Assembly: GCF_050176255.1 (NCBI RefSeq)
Contig: NZ_JBFXIE010000015.1
From: JBFXIE01 sp050176255
GTDB taxonomy: Bacteria; Pseudomonadota; Gammaproteobacteria; Burkholderiales; Burkholderiaceae_C
Strand: one strand, 5' to 3'
DNA length: 63,642 bases
Shown: piece by piece, positions 46,243-63,499 of the stretch
Layout: each line of letters begins with the position of its first letter
Numbering within the stretch: the first letter of the stretch is position 1
Translations under genes and position numbers: made by a program
The notes under the pieces: generated by a model
Database searches by the model: none
What the model was told of the DNA's origin: nothing
The model's input: the letters and a program-made list of their open reading frames with translations, nothing else

Positions 46243-48528
46243 CTAGAGCGCCGCAGTCGGTTCAGGGGGGAATGATAGCGATACTTGCGCCCCCACCGTC
46301 ACGCCATCCTCCACGCGGTTGGTCAGGTCGATCCGGGCACGGTGTTCGTCGGCGATTTTCTTCACTACGGCCAGGCCCAGGCCGGTACCGCGCGGCTTGG
46401 TGGTGACGTAGGGCTCGAAGGCGCGTTGCAGGATGTGCGGCGGAAAGCCTGGCCCGCAGTCGGTGACCGTGAGTCGCACGCGTTGCGCTGACTCGCTCCA
46501 GCGCGTGCTGATGCGCACCGGTGCAGGCGTTGCGCCCGCGCTTTCGGCGGCCTGTTGCGTGGCGTCCTGCGCGTTTTGCAAAAGGTTGTGCACCACCTGG
46601 CGCAGTTGTTGGGCATCGCCGCTGATGGGCGGGCAACGTTCGTCGAATTCGGCCTGCACGGGCACCCTGGCGGTTTCCGGACCGTATAGCTGCAGCACAT
46701 CGGCGAGAAGTGCGTTGAGGTTCAGCGGGTGCAGGATGGCTGCAGGCAGCCGCGCATAGTCGCGAAACTCGTTGACCAGGCGCTTCATGGCGTCTACCTG
46801 GTCAACGATGGTCTTGACCGATTTGACCAGTACGGCCTGCTCGGCCTCCGGCAACTTGCCGGTGAGTTTGATCTCCAGCCGCTCCGCCGACAGTTGTATG
46901 GGCGTGAGCGGATTTTTGATCTCGTGCGCCAGGCGCCGAGCCACTTCGCCCCAGGCCTGGGCGCGCTGGGCAGAAACGATCTCCGAAATGTCGTCAAACA
47001 CCAGCAAGCGCGTGCTGTCTGGCAGCTCGGCGCCACGGGCGACCAGGCTGGTGCCCTGCCCGGATACGCCGCCGCCCAGGGCATGCAGCTCGAACGGATG
47101 CTGCCAATGGTCCAGCCCGTGGTGGTCACCGTCGTGCAGGAAGGTGTCGAAGTGCCGCTGCACGGTGGCAGCAAACTCTGCCAGCCCCGGAACATCTGCA
47201 AACGGTTTTCCCTCGTAAGCAGCCATGGGCGCGCGCAGGATGCGGGTGGCGCCAGGGTTGGAAGACAGGATGACGCCCTGCCCATCGAGCACGATGACTC
47301 CCGAGGTCAGGTTGTCCTGGATGGTCTGCAGGTTGCCGCGCGCTGCGTCCAGCTCGCTCAGGGTTTGCTCGACGGCACCCCGCGCATCGGCCAGCTGTTG
47401 CGTCATGAGGGCGAACGAGCGCGTCAACCCTCCCAGCTCATCCTGGGTTTGCAGTGCGGCCTTGGGGCGCAGGTTGCCGGCCGCCACCTCGCGCACGCCA
47501 TCGGCCAGCACCAGCAGCGGGCGCGCCAGCTGGTTGCCCAGCACGACGGCCAGCAGCACCGCGCCAAACACGGCCAGAAACAGGCTGAGCGTCAAGGTGC
47601 CGATGTACATGCGCCGCAGGCCCTCGCGCGCCAGGGCGCGCTCCTGGTACTCGCGGTTGGCCTCCTGCACCGCGATGGCGTTGGCAACCAGCGCCTGGGG
47701 CAGAGGCAGCGTGGCCTGCACATAGCGCGGCTCGGCCAGCAGGCCCACGCCGGGGTTGGCCACCAGCACCAGCGTGCGCACGCGCGCGTTCGCGCTGGCC
47801 TGGCTGTGGCTGATGTCATCCAGTCCCTCGATCTGGTAGCTGATGCGCTCCTGGCGCGCGAGGCGAAACTGCTGCGCACTGGGACGCTCGGGGTTGAGGA
47901 TGTAGCGCGACTGCCCGGCGCTGGCCACAGGCTGGCCTACGGAGTTCCACAGCACGATGTCGGTAGCGCCCAACTGATCGCGCATGCGCTCCAGGGCGAC
48001 ACCTGCCGCCGCATCGTGCACCTGTGCCAGCTGGGTGCTGGCAGTGCGCGTCTTGTTGGCCAGGTCGCTGGCAATGGTGTCCAGTGTGACACGCGCCAGG
48101 TTCACGCCCGCAGACAGCGCGCCTTCAACCTTGACGTCGAACCAGCTTTCAATCGACCGTGAGACAAACTGGTAGGACACCACATAAATCAGCAACCCCG
48201 GTATCACCCCCACCAGTCCGAAGATGCCCGCCAGCTTGAGCAGCAGCCGGCTGCCGAATCGCCCGCGCCGCAGGCGCACCACCAGCCGCACCGCCCCCCA
48301 GACCAGAACCGCCAGCAGCACCAGCGCCACCAGGACGTTGACCGTCAGCAGCCAGCCGAAGTTGCGCTCGTACAGCTCGCGATTGTTGGTGGCTTGCGTC
48401 AGCAGGAACAGCAGCACCAGGCCGATGGCGCACATCACTCCGGTGCCCAGACCCAGCGCCCAGCGCACGGCGCGGGCGCGGCTTTCGGCGCTGCGCGCGG
48501 AGCCTGCCGGGCGTTGCGGTGTGTTCAT
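46243..48528 (-). CDS. ntrY: NtrY-like sensor histidine kinase
   Basis: 761 residues. Three or more membrane helices span the first 120 residues or so (WALGLGTGVMCAIGLVLLFLL, LLTVNVLVALVLLAVLVWGAV, GIFGLVGVIPGLLIYVVSYQFV), then a periplasmic sensor, a further helix (IGTLTLSLFLAVFGAVLLAVVLG), HAMP, PAS and the kinase core: H-box RRLAHEIKNPLTPIQLSAERL, N-box VVHNLLQNAQDA, G1 DCGPGFP and G2 GTGLGLAVVKK. It senses an unknown signal (nitrogen or redox state in relatives) and should phosphorylate the NtrX-like regulator. ATG 48528 overlaps the upstream stop (ATGA). Confidence 0.92.
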   Translation of the reverse strand: MNTPQRPAGSARSAESRARAVRWALGLGTGVMCAIGLVLLFLLTQATNNRELYERNFGWLLTVNVLVALVLLAVLVWGAVRLVVRLRRGRFGSRLLLKLAGIFGLVGVIPGLLIYVVSYQFVSRSIESWFDVKVEGALSAGVNLARVTLDTIASDLANKTRTASTQLAQVHDAAAGVALERMRDQLGATDIVLWNSVGQPVASAGQSRYILNPERPSAQQFRLARQERISYQIEGLDDISHSQASANARVRTLVLVANPGVGLLAEPRYVQATLPLPQALVANAIAVQEANREYQERALAREGLRRMYIGTLTLSLFLAVFGAVLLAVVLGNQLARPLLVLADGVREVAAGNLRPKAALQTQDELGGLTRSFALMTQQLADARGAVEQTLSELDAARGNLQTIQDNLTSGVIVLDGQGVILSSNPGATRILRAPMAAYEGKPFADVPGLAEFAATVQRHFDTFLHDGDHHGLDHWQHPFELHALGGGVSGQGTSLVARGAELPDSTRLLVFDDISEIVSAQRAQAWGEVARRLAHEIKNPLTPIQLSAERLEIKLTGKLPEAEQAVLVKSVKTIVDQVDAMKRLVNEFRDYARLPAAILHPLNLNALLADVLQLYGPETARVPVQAEFDERCPPISGDAQQLRQVVHNLLQNAQDATQQAAESAGATPAPVRISTRWSESAQRVRLTVTDCGPGFPPHILQRAFEPYVTTKPRGTGLGLAVVKKIADEHRARIDLTNRVEDGVTVGAQVSLSFPPEPTAAL

Positions 48529-49106
48529 CGCGCGGCCTCGTCCACCGGCAGGCGCAGGCTGCGCGTCAGCACCATGTTCCAGCCCGATCGGCCCACGGCG
48601 CCGATCTGCAGCGGCCGCGGAAGTTGCGACATGTCCAGCCGCAGCTGGAAGTGCACCAGGTAGGGCGCGTTTTCTTCCACCTCGCCTTCATCGGCAATCT
48701 TCCAGCGGGAGATGCGCTGCATGGAGGCAAGGGCATCGGACAGCTCGTCGAAATTCTGGCCCAGCGACACTCCCAGGCCCGATGCCCCGAAGGCCGTGGG
48801 CGACTGCGCCAGCCGCCAGCGGCGCGTGAGCGGCTGGTAGCTCAGACGTAAATAGCGCGTGGCCCGGGCGACCGTCTTGTCATACCAGTACCAGCGCTGG
48901 CGCACGACTTCGGCCTCGGTGACGAAGCTCACCGAGATGCCCTTGTACAGGGCGCTTTCGACCAGGTCGGGCAATTCCAGCTGCAGCGTGGCCGACAGGT
49001 ACAGGCCCTGAGGCGTGTGATCCAGCTGCAGGCTGGTGACCTCGCCGGAGCCCTGGGCGCGGGCCGCCGCAGCCCCCAGCCACAGTGCAACAAGGCAGAC
49101 CAGCAT
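48525..49106 (-). CDS. DUF4390 exported protein upstream of ntrY
   Basis: 193 residues from ATG 49106: signal peptide MLVCLVALWLGAAAARAQG, then a beta-rich domain (EVTSLQLDHTPQGLYLSATLQLELPDLVESALYKGISVSFVTEAEVVRQRWYWYD, ATRYLRLSYQPLTRRWRL). This is the DUF4390 family, which regularly precedes ntrY in beta-proteobacteria. The frame extends upstream into rsmB, but the internal ATG gives a proper signal peptide. It probably acts in the periplasm, perhaps with the NtrY sensor domain. Confidence 0.83.
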   Translation of the reverse strand: MLVCLVALWLGAAAARAQGSGEVTSLQLDHTPQGLYLSATLQLELPDLVESALYKGISVSFVTEAEVVRQRWYWYDKTVARATRYLRLSYQPLTRRWRLAQSPTAFGASGLGVSLGQNFDELSDALASMQRISRWKIADEGEVEENAPYLVHFQLRLDMSQLPRPLQIGAVGRSGWNMVLTRSLRLPVDEAAR

Positions 49107-49143
49107 CCGCCAGCAACGCGGCCACGCCTGCGGCGCGCAGCGC

Positions 49144-50553
49144 TCAGGCCGTGGACTTGTGCAAAAGTGCGTAAAAGAAACCGTCGTGCTCACCCGGGCC
49201 ATTGTCCCGGAGTGCACCAGACTTGTCCGGCTTGCCGGGAATTAAGTGGCCGGGGGACGCCAGCAATTGCGCATCGGTGTTGTGCGCAAGAAACGCCTGG
49301 ACCTGCGCATCGCCTTCTGCGCGAAACACCGAGCAGGTGCAGTACAGCAGGCGGCCGCCCGGGCGCAGCAGCGGCCACAGGGCGGCCAGCAGGCGCGCCT
49401 GCAGCGCGGCCAGCTGCGCCACGTCGGTTTCCCGGCGCAGCCAGCGCACGTCAGGGTGGCGGCGCACGATGCCCGACGCAGTGCAGGGCGCGTCCAGCAA
49501 GATGGCATCAAACAGCTCGCCGCCGCAGTGCTGGCGCCACCAATCCTGGGGCGCGCCCGCATCGGCCACCAGCACCTGGGCGCTCAGGCCCAGCCGGTGC
49601 AGGTTGTCGTGGATGCGGGCGGCGCGGGCCGCGTCCACCTCCAGCGCGGTGACCTGCCACGGCGCGTGCAGCGCGTCAGCCCATTCGAGCAGATGCGCCG
49701 TCTTGCCGCCCGGCGCGGCACAGGCATCCAGCAGGCGCAGCGGCTGGCGCGCATCCAGGCCCTGCAGCAGCAGCGGTGCGGCCATCTGCGCGGCTGCGTC
49801 CTGCACCGACACGACGCCCTCGGCAAACCCCGGCAGCTGCTGCACCGGCACGGCGCGGTGCAGCGCCACGCCCCACTCGCCCACTAAGGTTGATTCGATA
49901 TTGATAGCGTCTAGCGCTTGCTGATAAAGGGCTGGAGTGCTTTTTGACTTTGAAACCCGCAGCACCATGGGCGCGTGCGCGTTGTTGGCCTGCAGAATCT
50001 GCTGCCAATGCTGCGGGTGGTCCTGGCGCAGGCGCCTGATCCACCATGCGGGATGGTTCCAGACGGCCATGTCGTCACTGTCCGTGGCCGCCACCAGGGC
50101 CTGGCGCTCGCGCAGAAAGCGGCGCAAACAGGCGTTGATGAACGATGCCTGGGCGCGCGTCGCGGGGTTGCGCTTGGCGGCCTCGACCGCCTGGTTGACC
50201 AGGGTGAAGGGCTCGTAGGGCGCGGTCTGCGGATCCCATGCCAGCGCCAGCGCGGTGCACAGCAGCGCATCCACGCGCGGCGGCGGGTTGCGCGGCGCCA
50301 GCTGGCGGCGCAGCGCCTGGGCGCGGCCCAGGTTGCGCAGAGCCTGAAACAACAGCGCCTGCACGCCGGGGCGCAGGCTGGCTTCCACGGCATCCAGCGC
50401 TGCCGTGCCCGATTGTCCGGCGCGAATGGACTGCAGGGCGGCGACGGTGGCGTCCAGCAATCGGCACAACGCCGCCGATGCACGCCCTGGCGACGACGGC
50501 CTGGGCGTTTTTGGCGATACGTTTGCAGAAGAGGGAGGTCGGTGCGCACTCAT
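49144..50553 (-). CDS. rsmB: 16S rRNA m5C967 methyltransferase RsmB
   Basis: 469 residues. An N-terminal NusB-like domain (ALCRLLDATVAALQSIRAGQ, ...VNQAVEAAKRNPATRAQASFINACLRRFL) precedes the SAM-dependent methyltransferase: motif I DACAAPGGKTAHLLEWAD, motif IV LDAPCTASGIVRRHPD with one catalytic Cys, and motif VI LLYCTCSVF with the other. It methylates C967 of 16S rRNA. ATG 50553 overlaps the stop of the LemA-like gene. A dispersed repeat encodes SKSTPALYQQALDAINI in the linker between the domains. Confidence 0.93.
   Translation of the reverse strand: MSAHRPPSSANVSPKTPRPSSPGRASAALCRLLDATVAALQSIRAGQSGTAALDAVEASLRPGVQALLFQALRNLGRAQALRRQLAPRNPPPRVDALLCTALALAWDPQTAPYEPFTLVNQAVEAAKRNPATRAQASFINACLRRFLRERQALVAATDSDDMAVWNHPAWWIRRLRQDHPQHWQQILQANNAHAPMVLRVSKSKSTPALYQQALDAINIESTLVGEWGVALHRAVPVQQLPGFAEGVVSVQDAAAQMAAPLLLQGLDARQPLRLLDACAAPGGKTAHLLEWADALHAPWQVTALEVDAARAARIHDNLHRLGLSAQVLVADAGAPQDWWRQHCGGELFDAILLDAPCTASGIVRRHPDVRWLRRETDVAQLAALQARLLAALWPLLRPGGRLLYCTCSVFRAEGDAQVQAFLAHNTDAQLLASPGHLIPGKPDKSGALRDNGPGEHDGFFYALLHKSTA
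49899..49948. repeat. Dispersed short repeat, copy D, inside rsmB
   Basis: On the opposite strand it reads GTCAAAAAG, then CCAGCCCTT, AAGCGCTAG, GCTATCAATA, the same blocks and spacing as copy A at 9072-9108. It is translated in frame in RsmB. Confidence 0.6.
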
Positions 50554-51107
50554 AGCGTCTGCGCCTTCTTGAAGCCGAACAGCCAGGCCAGCAGGTTTGC
50601 CGGAAACTGCGCAATCGCCTGGTTGTATTGCACCACCGCGTCGTTGAACACCTGCTGCGCCTGCGCGCCATGCTGCGCAAGTTGCTCGCGCCGCTGCACC
50701 CAGGGCGCCAGCGCGGGAGGCTCGGTGGTGTCGGTCGGCTCGCGCTGCGCGGCCGGGTTCTCGTCGGCCAGGGTCGCCTGTCGCACTACGGCCTGCCACG
50801 CGGTCTCCAGCACCTGCGCAGCAGCCGTCAGCGCGTCGGCGGTGCCGGCATCCAGCGGACGCGCGCGCGCCACGGCCAGCGACGCGCCAAACTGCGTGGC
50901 GGCAGCGCGCAACGCGGCGTGACAGTCGTCTGGCGGCGGCGTGCCGCGCGCGGCCTCGTACTCGCCCAGCAGCGCAATCCACCGCACCATGTGCGTGTCC
51001 AGACCGCCAAAGGCCTGAAGCGCCGCAGAGCGCAGGCGGATGAGCCGGTTGTATGCGCCCACCGCCCAAAACAGCAGCAGCGCCAGAAGAATCCAGGTGG
51101 TCAACAT
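50550..51107 (-). CDS. LemA-like protein
   Basis: 185 residues from ATG 51107: an N-terminal membrane anchor (MLTTWILLALLLFWAVGAYNRLIRLRS), then a helical LemA-type domain (SAALQAFGGLDTHMVRWIALLGEYEAARG, ending VFNDAVVQYNQAIAQFPANLLAWLFGFKKAQTL). The F/YNxxVxxYNxxIxxFPxxxxAxxxGF ending is the LemA hallmark. The function is uncertain. Its stop overlaps rsmB. Confidence 0.8.
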   Translation of the reverse strand: MLTTWILLALLLFWAVGAYNRLIRLRSAALQAFGGLDTHMVRWIALLGEYEAARGTPPPDDCHAALRAAATQFGASLAVARARPLDAGTADALTAAAQVLETAWQAVVRQATLADENPAAQREPTDTTEPPALAPWVQRREQLAQHGAQAQQVFNDAVVQYNQAIAQFPANLLAWLFGFKKAQTL

Positions 51108-51173
51108 GTGTGCGGCCGATGCTGCGCGCCTGCGCTGCGCAGCCCGCCCTGGCCTTGGGCGGATGGAGTCAAC

Positions 51174-51213
51174 AAAAAGAAACTCCCGACCTGCCAGACT
51201 GGCAAGCCGGGAG
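51174..51213 (-). terminator. rpoC terminator
   Basis: On the minus strand CTCCCGGCTTGCC and GGCAGGTCGGGAG form a long near-perfect stem around a short loop, followed by TTTCTTTTTG. Confidence 0.85.
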
Positions 51214-51255
51214 CATTCAGTACCCGCATGGATCAAGCGGGATCTGGCGACGGCT

Positions 51256-55482
<4,227 letters not shown>

Positions 55483-55502
55483 GTGAACCTATCCTTCTTA
55501 AA

Positions 55503-59627
<4,125 letters not shown>

Positions 59628-59896
59628 GAGATCTCCGGGCAAAGACATGAAATAAGGTCTTCGACTACTGCCCCGCAAGGGCGCATCCCTGCAGGCTTGG
59701 CGGTTGGCCACTACCAACCATGGCGGACGGCGACGCGTTGCACATCGCCCGGACCAAGGCGTCTTCTGCTGTCGGCTGGATCAGAAGACACTAGAAACCC
59801 GGCTCAGGTATTTTTCCTCGGCTCTTGACCTCGGGGAAACCAGCCCTGAGCCGGTTTTCTGGTGCGCTCTGCGAGCATCTGCCCATAAGCACCAAA

Positions 59897-59927
59897 GGCT
59901 GGAGGCCTTTTTGCAAGACCTCCAGCC
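59897..59927 (-). promoter_or_regulatory. Hairpin between rplL and rpoB
   Basis: GGCTGGAGG and CCTCCAGCC form a 9-bp stem 17 bp downstream of the rplL stop, within the 316-bp rplL-rpoB gap that holds no gene. By analogy with other proteobacteria it could be an attenuator or RNA-processing site. Confidence 0.6.
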
Positions 59928-59943
59928 CATGAGACAGAACCAA

Positions 59944-60321
59944 TTACTTGAGTTCTGCCTTGGCGCCGGCTTCCACCAGCTTCTTGACTGCGGCTTCGGC
60001 GTCGGCCTTGGCAATGCCTTCCTTGACGTTCTTGGGAGCGCCGTCCACCAGGTCCTTGGCTTCCTTGAGGCCCAGACCGGTGATTTCGCGCACGGCCTTG
60101 ATGACGGCAACCTTGTTGGCGCCGGCTTCAGACAGAACCACGTTGAACTCGGTCTTTTCTTCCGCAGCAGCGGCAGCACCGCCGCCACCGGCCGCAGCAG
60201 GCGCGGCCATAGCGGCAGCGCTCACGCCAAACTTCTCTTCAATGGCCTTCACCAGGTCATTGAGTTCCATGACCGTCATGCTGTCCAGCGCGGTCAAAAA
60301 TGCGTCTTTATCGAATGCCAT
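59944..60321 (-). CDS. rplL: Ribosomal protein bL12 (L7/L12)
   Basis: 125 residues. MAFDKDAFLTALDSMTVMELNDLVKAIEEKFGVSAAAM, an Ala/Gly hinge, and a C-terminal domain with EKTEFNVVLSEAGANKVAVIKAVREITGLGLKEAKDLVDGAPKNVKEGIAKADAE. It forms the ribosomal stalk with L10 and recruits translation factors. Located 49 bp after rplJ. Confidence 0.98.
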   Translation of the reverse strand: MAFDKDAFLTALDSMTVMELNDLVKAIEEKFGVSAAAMAAPAAAGGGGAAAAAEEKTEFNVVLSEAGANKVAVIKAVREITGLGLKEAKDLVDGAPKNVKEGIAKADAEAAVKKLVEAGAKAELK

Positions 60322-60370
60322 TTTGATTTCCTAACAATTGGTTTACAGGGGGGTCGTCTGCGCCACTGCC

Positions 60371-60877
60371 TCAGGCAGCTGCAGGCTCGCCTTCGCCTTT
60401 TTTGGTCGCCAGGGCACCCAGCACCACAGCGGTGCGGGAGATAGGCGACATCAGCAAGCCACACAACTGAGCCAGCAACACTTCCTTGGAAGGGATGTTG
60501 GCCAGTTGCTTCACGCCGTTCACGTCCAGGGCTTTGCCCGCGAAAGCGCCACCGCGAATCACCAGCTTGTCGTTGGTCTTCGCGAAATCGGCCACCACTT
60601 TGGCAGCGGCCACGGCGTCTTCGGAGAAGCCATAGATCAGGGGACCGGTCATCTGGTCGGCCACCACGTCAAACTGGCTGCCAGCGACAGCACGGCGGGC
60701 CAGGGTGTTCTTCAGAACACTCAGGCTCACACCCTTGCTGCGCGCTTCGACTCGCAGTTTGGTCATGTCGGCCACCGTGATGCCACGGTACTCCGCGATC
60801 ACGAGCGTTTGAGCTTTTGCGGCGAGGCTGGTCACTTCGTTGATGACCGCTTCTTTCTCACTGCGATTAAGACTCAA
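60371..60877 (-). CDS. rplJ: Ribosomal protein uL10
   Basis: 168 residues, MSLNRSEKEAVINEVTSLAAKAQTLVIAEYRGITVADMTKLR. The start codon is TTG (60877), preceded by AAGGAG at 6 nt, a plausible means of keeping L10 below L12. L10 anchors L12 dimers and normally autoregulates its own leader. Confidence 0.97.
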   Translation of the reverse strand: MSLNRSEKEAVINEVTSLAAKAQTLVIAEYRGITVADMTKLRVEARSKGVSLSVLKNTLARRAVAGSQFDVVADQMTGPLIYGFSEDAVAAAKVVADFAKTNDKLVIRGGAFAGKALDVNGVKQLANIPSKEVLLAQLCGLLMSPISRTAVVLGALATKKGEGEPAAA

Positions 60878-61111
60878 GGTCTACTCCTTCATATGCGCAC
60901 ATCGGGCAAGCCTTTGTGCGCGCTCTTGTTGCAGCGACCAACTGTTTAGGAACCACTATTCCATCTGCAGCGGGATCGCCATCTGCGTTGGCCCCAGAGG
61001 TTTAAGTGCAAGCTGCACGCCAACGGTCTCGGATGACCTGCCAGCCCGAAAGAGAACCGGCAGCCCACCACATCAGATCCGCCGTTTCTGGCGAATCTGA
61101 AGATTTCGCAA
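60878..61111 (-). promoter_or_regulatory. rplJ leader region (candidate L10 regulatory leader)
   Basis: 234 bp without a gene between rplA and rplJ. In proteobacteria this leader carries the rplJ promoter and the structured site bound by L10-L12. I can see the AAGGAG site at its end but have not resolved the fold, so the regulatory role is inferred from position. Confidence 0.4.
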
Positions 61112-61807
61112 TTACGCCGAGATGGATTGCGTATCCACCCGGACACCTACGCCCATGGTAGAGGACACAGCCACCTTGCGCAGATAAACACCCTTGCTGG
61201 TCGCAGGCTTGGCCTTGTTCAGCGCCTCGATCAGAGCAGCCAGGTTGCCCTGCAGCTTGTCGTTGTCGAAAGAACGACGACCGATGGTGCTGTGCACGAT
61301 GCCTGCCTTGTCCACACGGAACTGCACCTGACCCGCCTTGGCGTTCTTCACAGCCGTGGCGACGTCGGGAGTCACAGTACCCACCTTGGGGTTGGGCATC
61401 AGGCCGCGCGGGCCCAGGATCTGGCCCAGCGTACCCACAACGCGCATGGCATCAGGGGCAGCGATCACCACGTCAAAAGGCATGTCACCGGCCTTGACCT
61501 GAGCTGCCAGGTCGTCCATGCCGACAATGTCCGCACCCGCGGCCTTGGCTTCTTCTGCCTTGGCGCCTTGAGCGAAAACTGCCACGCGCTTGGTCTTGCC
61601 CGTGCCATTCGGCAGCACCACGGCTCCACGAACCACCTGGTCGGACTTCTTGGCATCGACGCCGAGTTGCACCGCCACATCGATGGACTCGTCAAACTTG
61701 GCCGTTGCCGCTTCCTTCACCAGAGCCAGTGCTTCGGCAAAGGGATACAGCTTGGTGGAGTCCACCTTGCCTTGCAGGGCTTTTTGCTTCTTTGTCAGCT
61801 TTGCCAT
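61112..61807 (-). CDS. rplA: Ribosomal protein uL1
   Basis: 231 residues: MAKLTKKQKALQGKVDSTKLYPFAEALALVKE, the L1 signature region RVVGTLGQILGPRGLMPNPKVGTVT and the C-terminal GVYLRKVAVSSTMGVGVRVD. It starts directly after the rplK stop codon, so the two are co-translated. It forms the mobile L1 stalk and represses the L11 operon in relatives. Confidence 0.98.
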   Translation of the reverse strand: MAKLTKKQKALQGKVDSTKLYPFAEALALVKEAATAKFDESIDVAVQLGVDAKKSDQVVRGAVVLPNGTGKTKRVAVFAQGAKAEEAKAAGADIVGMDDLAAQVKAGDMPFDVVIAAPDAMRVVGTLGQILGPRGLMPNPKVGTVTPDVATAVKNAKAGQVQFRVDKAGIVHSTIGRRSFDNDKLQGNLAALIEALNKAKPATSKGVYLRKVAVSSTMGVGVRVDTQSISA

Positions 61808-62239
61808 TTACAGACCCTCCACCGTCACGCCCATGGAGCGAGCGGAACCAGCCAGCGTGCGCACTGCAGCATCAACACTGGCAGCATTCATGTCCTTCAT
61901 CTTGGTCTTGGCGATTTCTTCCAGCTGTTCGCGGGTGATCTTGCCAACCTTGGCACTCAGGGCGTTAGAAGAGCCTTTCTCCAGTTTGATCGCCTTCTTG
62001 ATCAAAGTGGTAGCCGGGGGCGTCTTGATGATGAACGTGAAGCTCTTGTCTGCAAATGCCGTGATCACCACGGGCAACGGCAGACCTGGCTCGACACCTT
62101 GGGTCTGCGCGTTGAACGCCTTGCAGAATTCCATGATGTTGAGACCACGCTGGCCCAGTGCGGGACCAATCGGGGGAGAGGGATTGGCCTTACCAGCTGG
62201 CACTTGCAGCTTGATGAAGCCGACGATTTTCTTCGCCAT
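61808..62239 (-). CDS. rplK: Ribosomal protein uL11
   Basis: 143 residues: MAKKIVGFIKLQVPAGKANPSPPIGPALGQRGLNIMEFCKAFN, the L11 pattern, ending DMNAASVDAAVRTLAGSARSMGVTVEG. A GGAGCAAAT leader precedes ATG 62239. It is part of the GTPase-associated centre of the ribosome. First gene after nusG, 114 bp away. Confidence 0.98.
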   Translation of the reverse strand: MAKKIVGFIKLQVPAGKANPSPPIGPALGQRGLNIMEFCKAFNAQTQGVEPGLPLPVVITAFADKSFTFIIKTPPATTLIKKAIKLEKGSSNALSAKVGKITREQLEEIAKTKMKDMNAASVDAAVRTLAGSARSMGVTVEGL

Positions 62240-62353
62240 ATTTGCTCCTTGCGGGTGATAACGCCTAATTTGTCTATCAGGCTCCCCTGGTTACCGACTC
62301 TTTTCTTTCAATCGCACCGAGCCGAAAAAAGTGCGACAGATTCAATAAGTCAA

Positions 62354-62944
62354 TCAGGTCTTTTCGACCTGACTGAACTCCAACTCTACGGGGGTGGAGC
62401 GGCCAAAAATCATCACGGAAACGCGCAGACGATTTTTTTCGTAGTTCACTTCTTCCACGGAACCATTGAAGTCGTTGAACGGCCCCTCCTTCACCCGCAC
62501 CAATTCACCAACCATGAACTCAATTTTGTGACGAGGCTTCTCAGTGCCCTGCTGCATCTGGCTCACGATCTTCTGAACCTCATCCTCAGAGATAGGCGCA
62601 GGGCGGTTCTTCACACCCCCAACAAATCCTGTCACTTTACTGGTGTGCTTGACCAGGTGCCAGGTGTCGTCGTCCATGATCATTTCAACAAACACATAAC
62701 CAGGAAACAACCGGCGCTCGGTAGTTTTGCGCTGGCCGTTCTTCATCTCAACCACCTCTTCGGTGGGCACAAGAATGCGTCCAAACTTGTCTTGCATCCC
62801 CGCACGGGCAATGCGCTCCTGGATATTGCGCTCTACCGCTTTTTCCATGCCCGAATAGGCATGCACAATGTACCAACGCAGATCGGGATTTGCGGGAGTT
62901 TCCGCAGGAGGCTGAACACCATCAGCATTCACGGTATCCACCAT
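62354..62944 (-). CDS. nusG: Transcription antitermination factor NusG
   Basis: 196 residues from ATG 62944. The NGN domain (LRWYIVHAYSGMEKAVERNIQERI, FGRILVPTEEVVEMKNGQ, FPGYVFVEMIMDD, WHLVKHTSKVTGFVG) and the C-terminal KOW domain (GELVRVKEGPFNDFNGSVEEVNYEKNRLRVSVMIFGR) are complete. GGAGG lies 5 nt before the ATG, and the ATG shares one base with the secE stop (TGATG). Confidence 0.97.
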   Translation of the reverse strand: MVDTVNADGVQPPAETPANPDLRWYIVHAYSGMEKAVERNIQERIARAGMQDKFGRILVPTEEVVEMKNGQRKTTERRLFPGYVFVEMIMDDDTWHLVKHTSKVTGFVGGVKNRPAPISEDEVQKIVSQMQQGTEKPRHKIEFMVGELVRVKEGPFNDFNGSVEEVNYEKNRLRVSVMIFGRSTPVELEFSQVEKT

Positions 62945-63327
62945 CACTTCCTCCAACCCAGGATCAAGTCGTACAAAACCCATTCCAGGGTTTTGTCGGT
63001 GAACCAGAGAAACAACGCCATAACCACCACAAATGCGAACACGTAGCCCGTCATCTGCAGCGTTTCCTTGCGAGTCGGCCAGACAACTTTCTTAACTTCG
63101 CGCCACGCATCGCGAGCAAAACCTATGAACTGCCGGCCGTGCTCAGACACCAAAAAAAGCGCTACAGCCAGCGCCAGACCAAGCAGCAAGACGCCCCACT
63201 GAATAAGAGGCCCTTGTTTGCCCAACGCATAGAAACCAGCGATTGAAGCAAGAACAGTCGCAACCGCCGCAAACAGCTTTGCCTTGTCTACGCCGTTCGT
63301 GACCGTCTCAACCTGGGAAGTCGCCAT
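62944..63327 (-). CDS. secE: Preprotein translocase subunit SecE
   Basis: 127 residues. Three membrane segments (two near residues 17-60 and one near 92-112) and the conserved amphipathic stretch FARDAWREVKKVVWPTRKETLQMT. It stabilises SecY in the protein-export channel. Translationally coupled to nusG. 84 bp separate it from tRNA-Trp; that gap holds a hairpin (63372-63391). Confidence 0.96.
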   Translation of the reverse strand: MATSQVETVTNGVDKAKLFAAVATVLASIAGFYALGKQGPLIQWGVLLLGLALAVALFLVSEHGRQFIGFARDAWREVKKVVWPTRKETLQMTGYVFAFVVVMALFLWFTDKTLEWVLYDLILGWRK

Positions 63328-63411
63328 AGATTAATTTCACCTGTTTAATCAGCGCCATACAAGACACTGAAGCCCGCCAGAGTGGGCGGGCCTGCTTTTA
63401 CCACCTGCAAG

Positions 63412-63487
63412 TGGCAGGGGCAGTAGGAATCGAACCTACAACCTTCGGTTTTGGAGACCGACGCTCTGCCAATTGAGCTATACCCCT
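63412..63487 (-). tRNA. tRNA-Trp (CCA)
   Basis: 76 nt with encoded CCA end. Acceptor AGGGGTA pairs with TGCCCCT; the anticodon loop CTCCAAA gives CCA; the T loop is TTCGATT. The position between tuf and secE is the usual one in beta-proteobacteria. Confidence 0.96.
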
Positions 63488-63499
63488 TCGATCCTTGAC

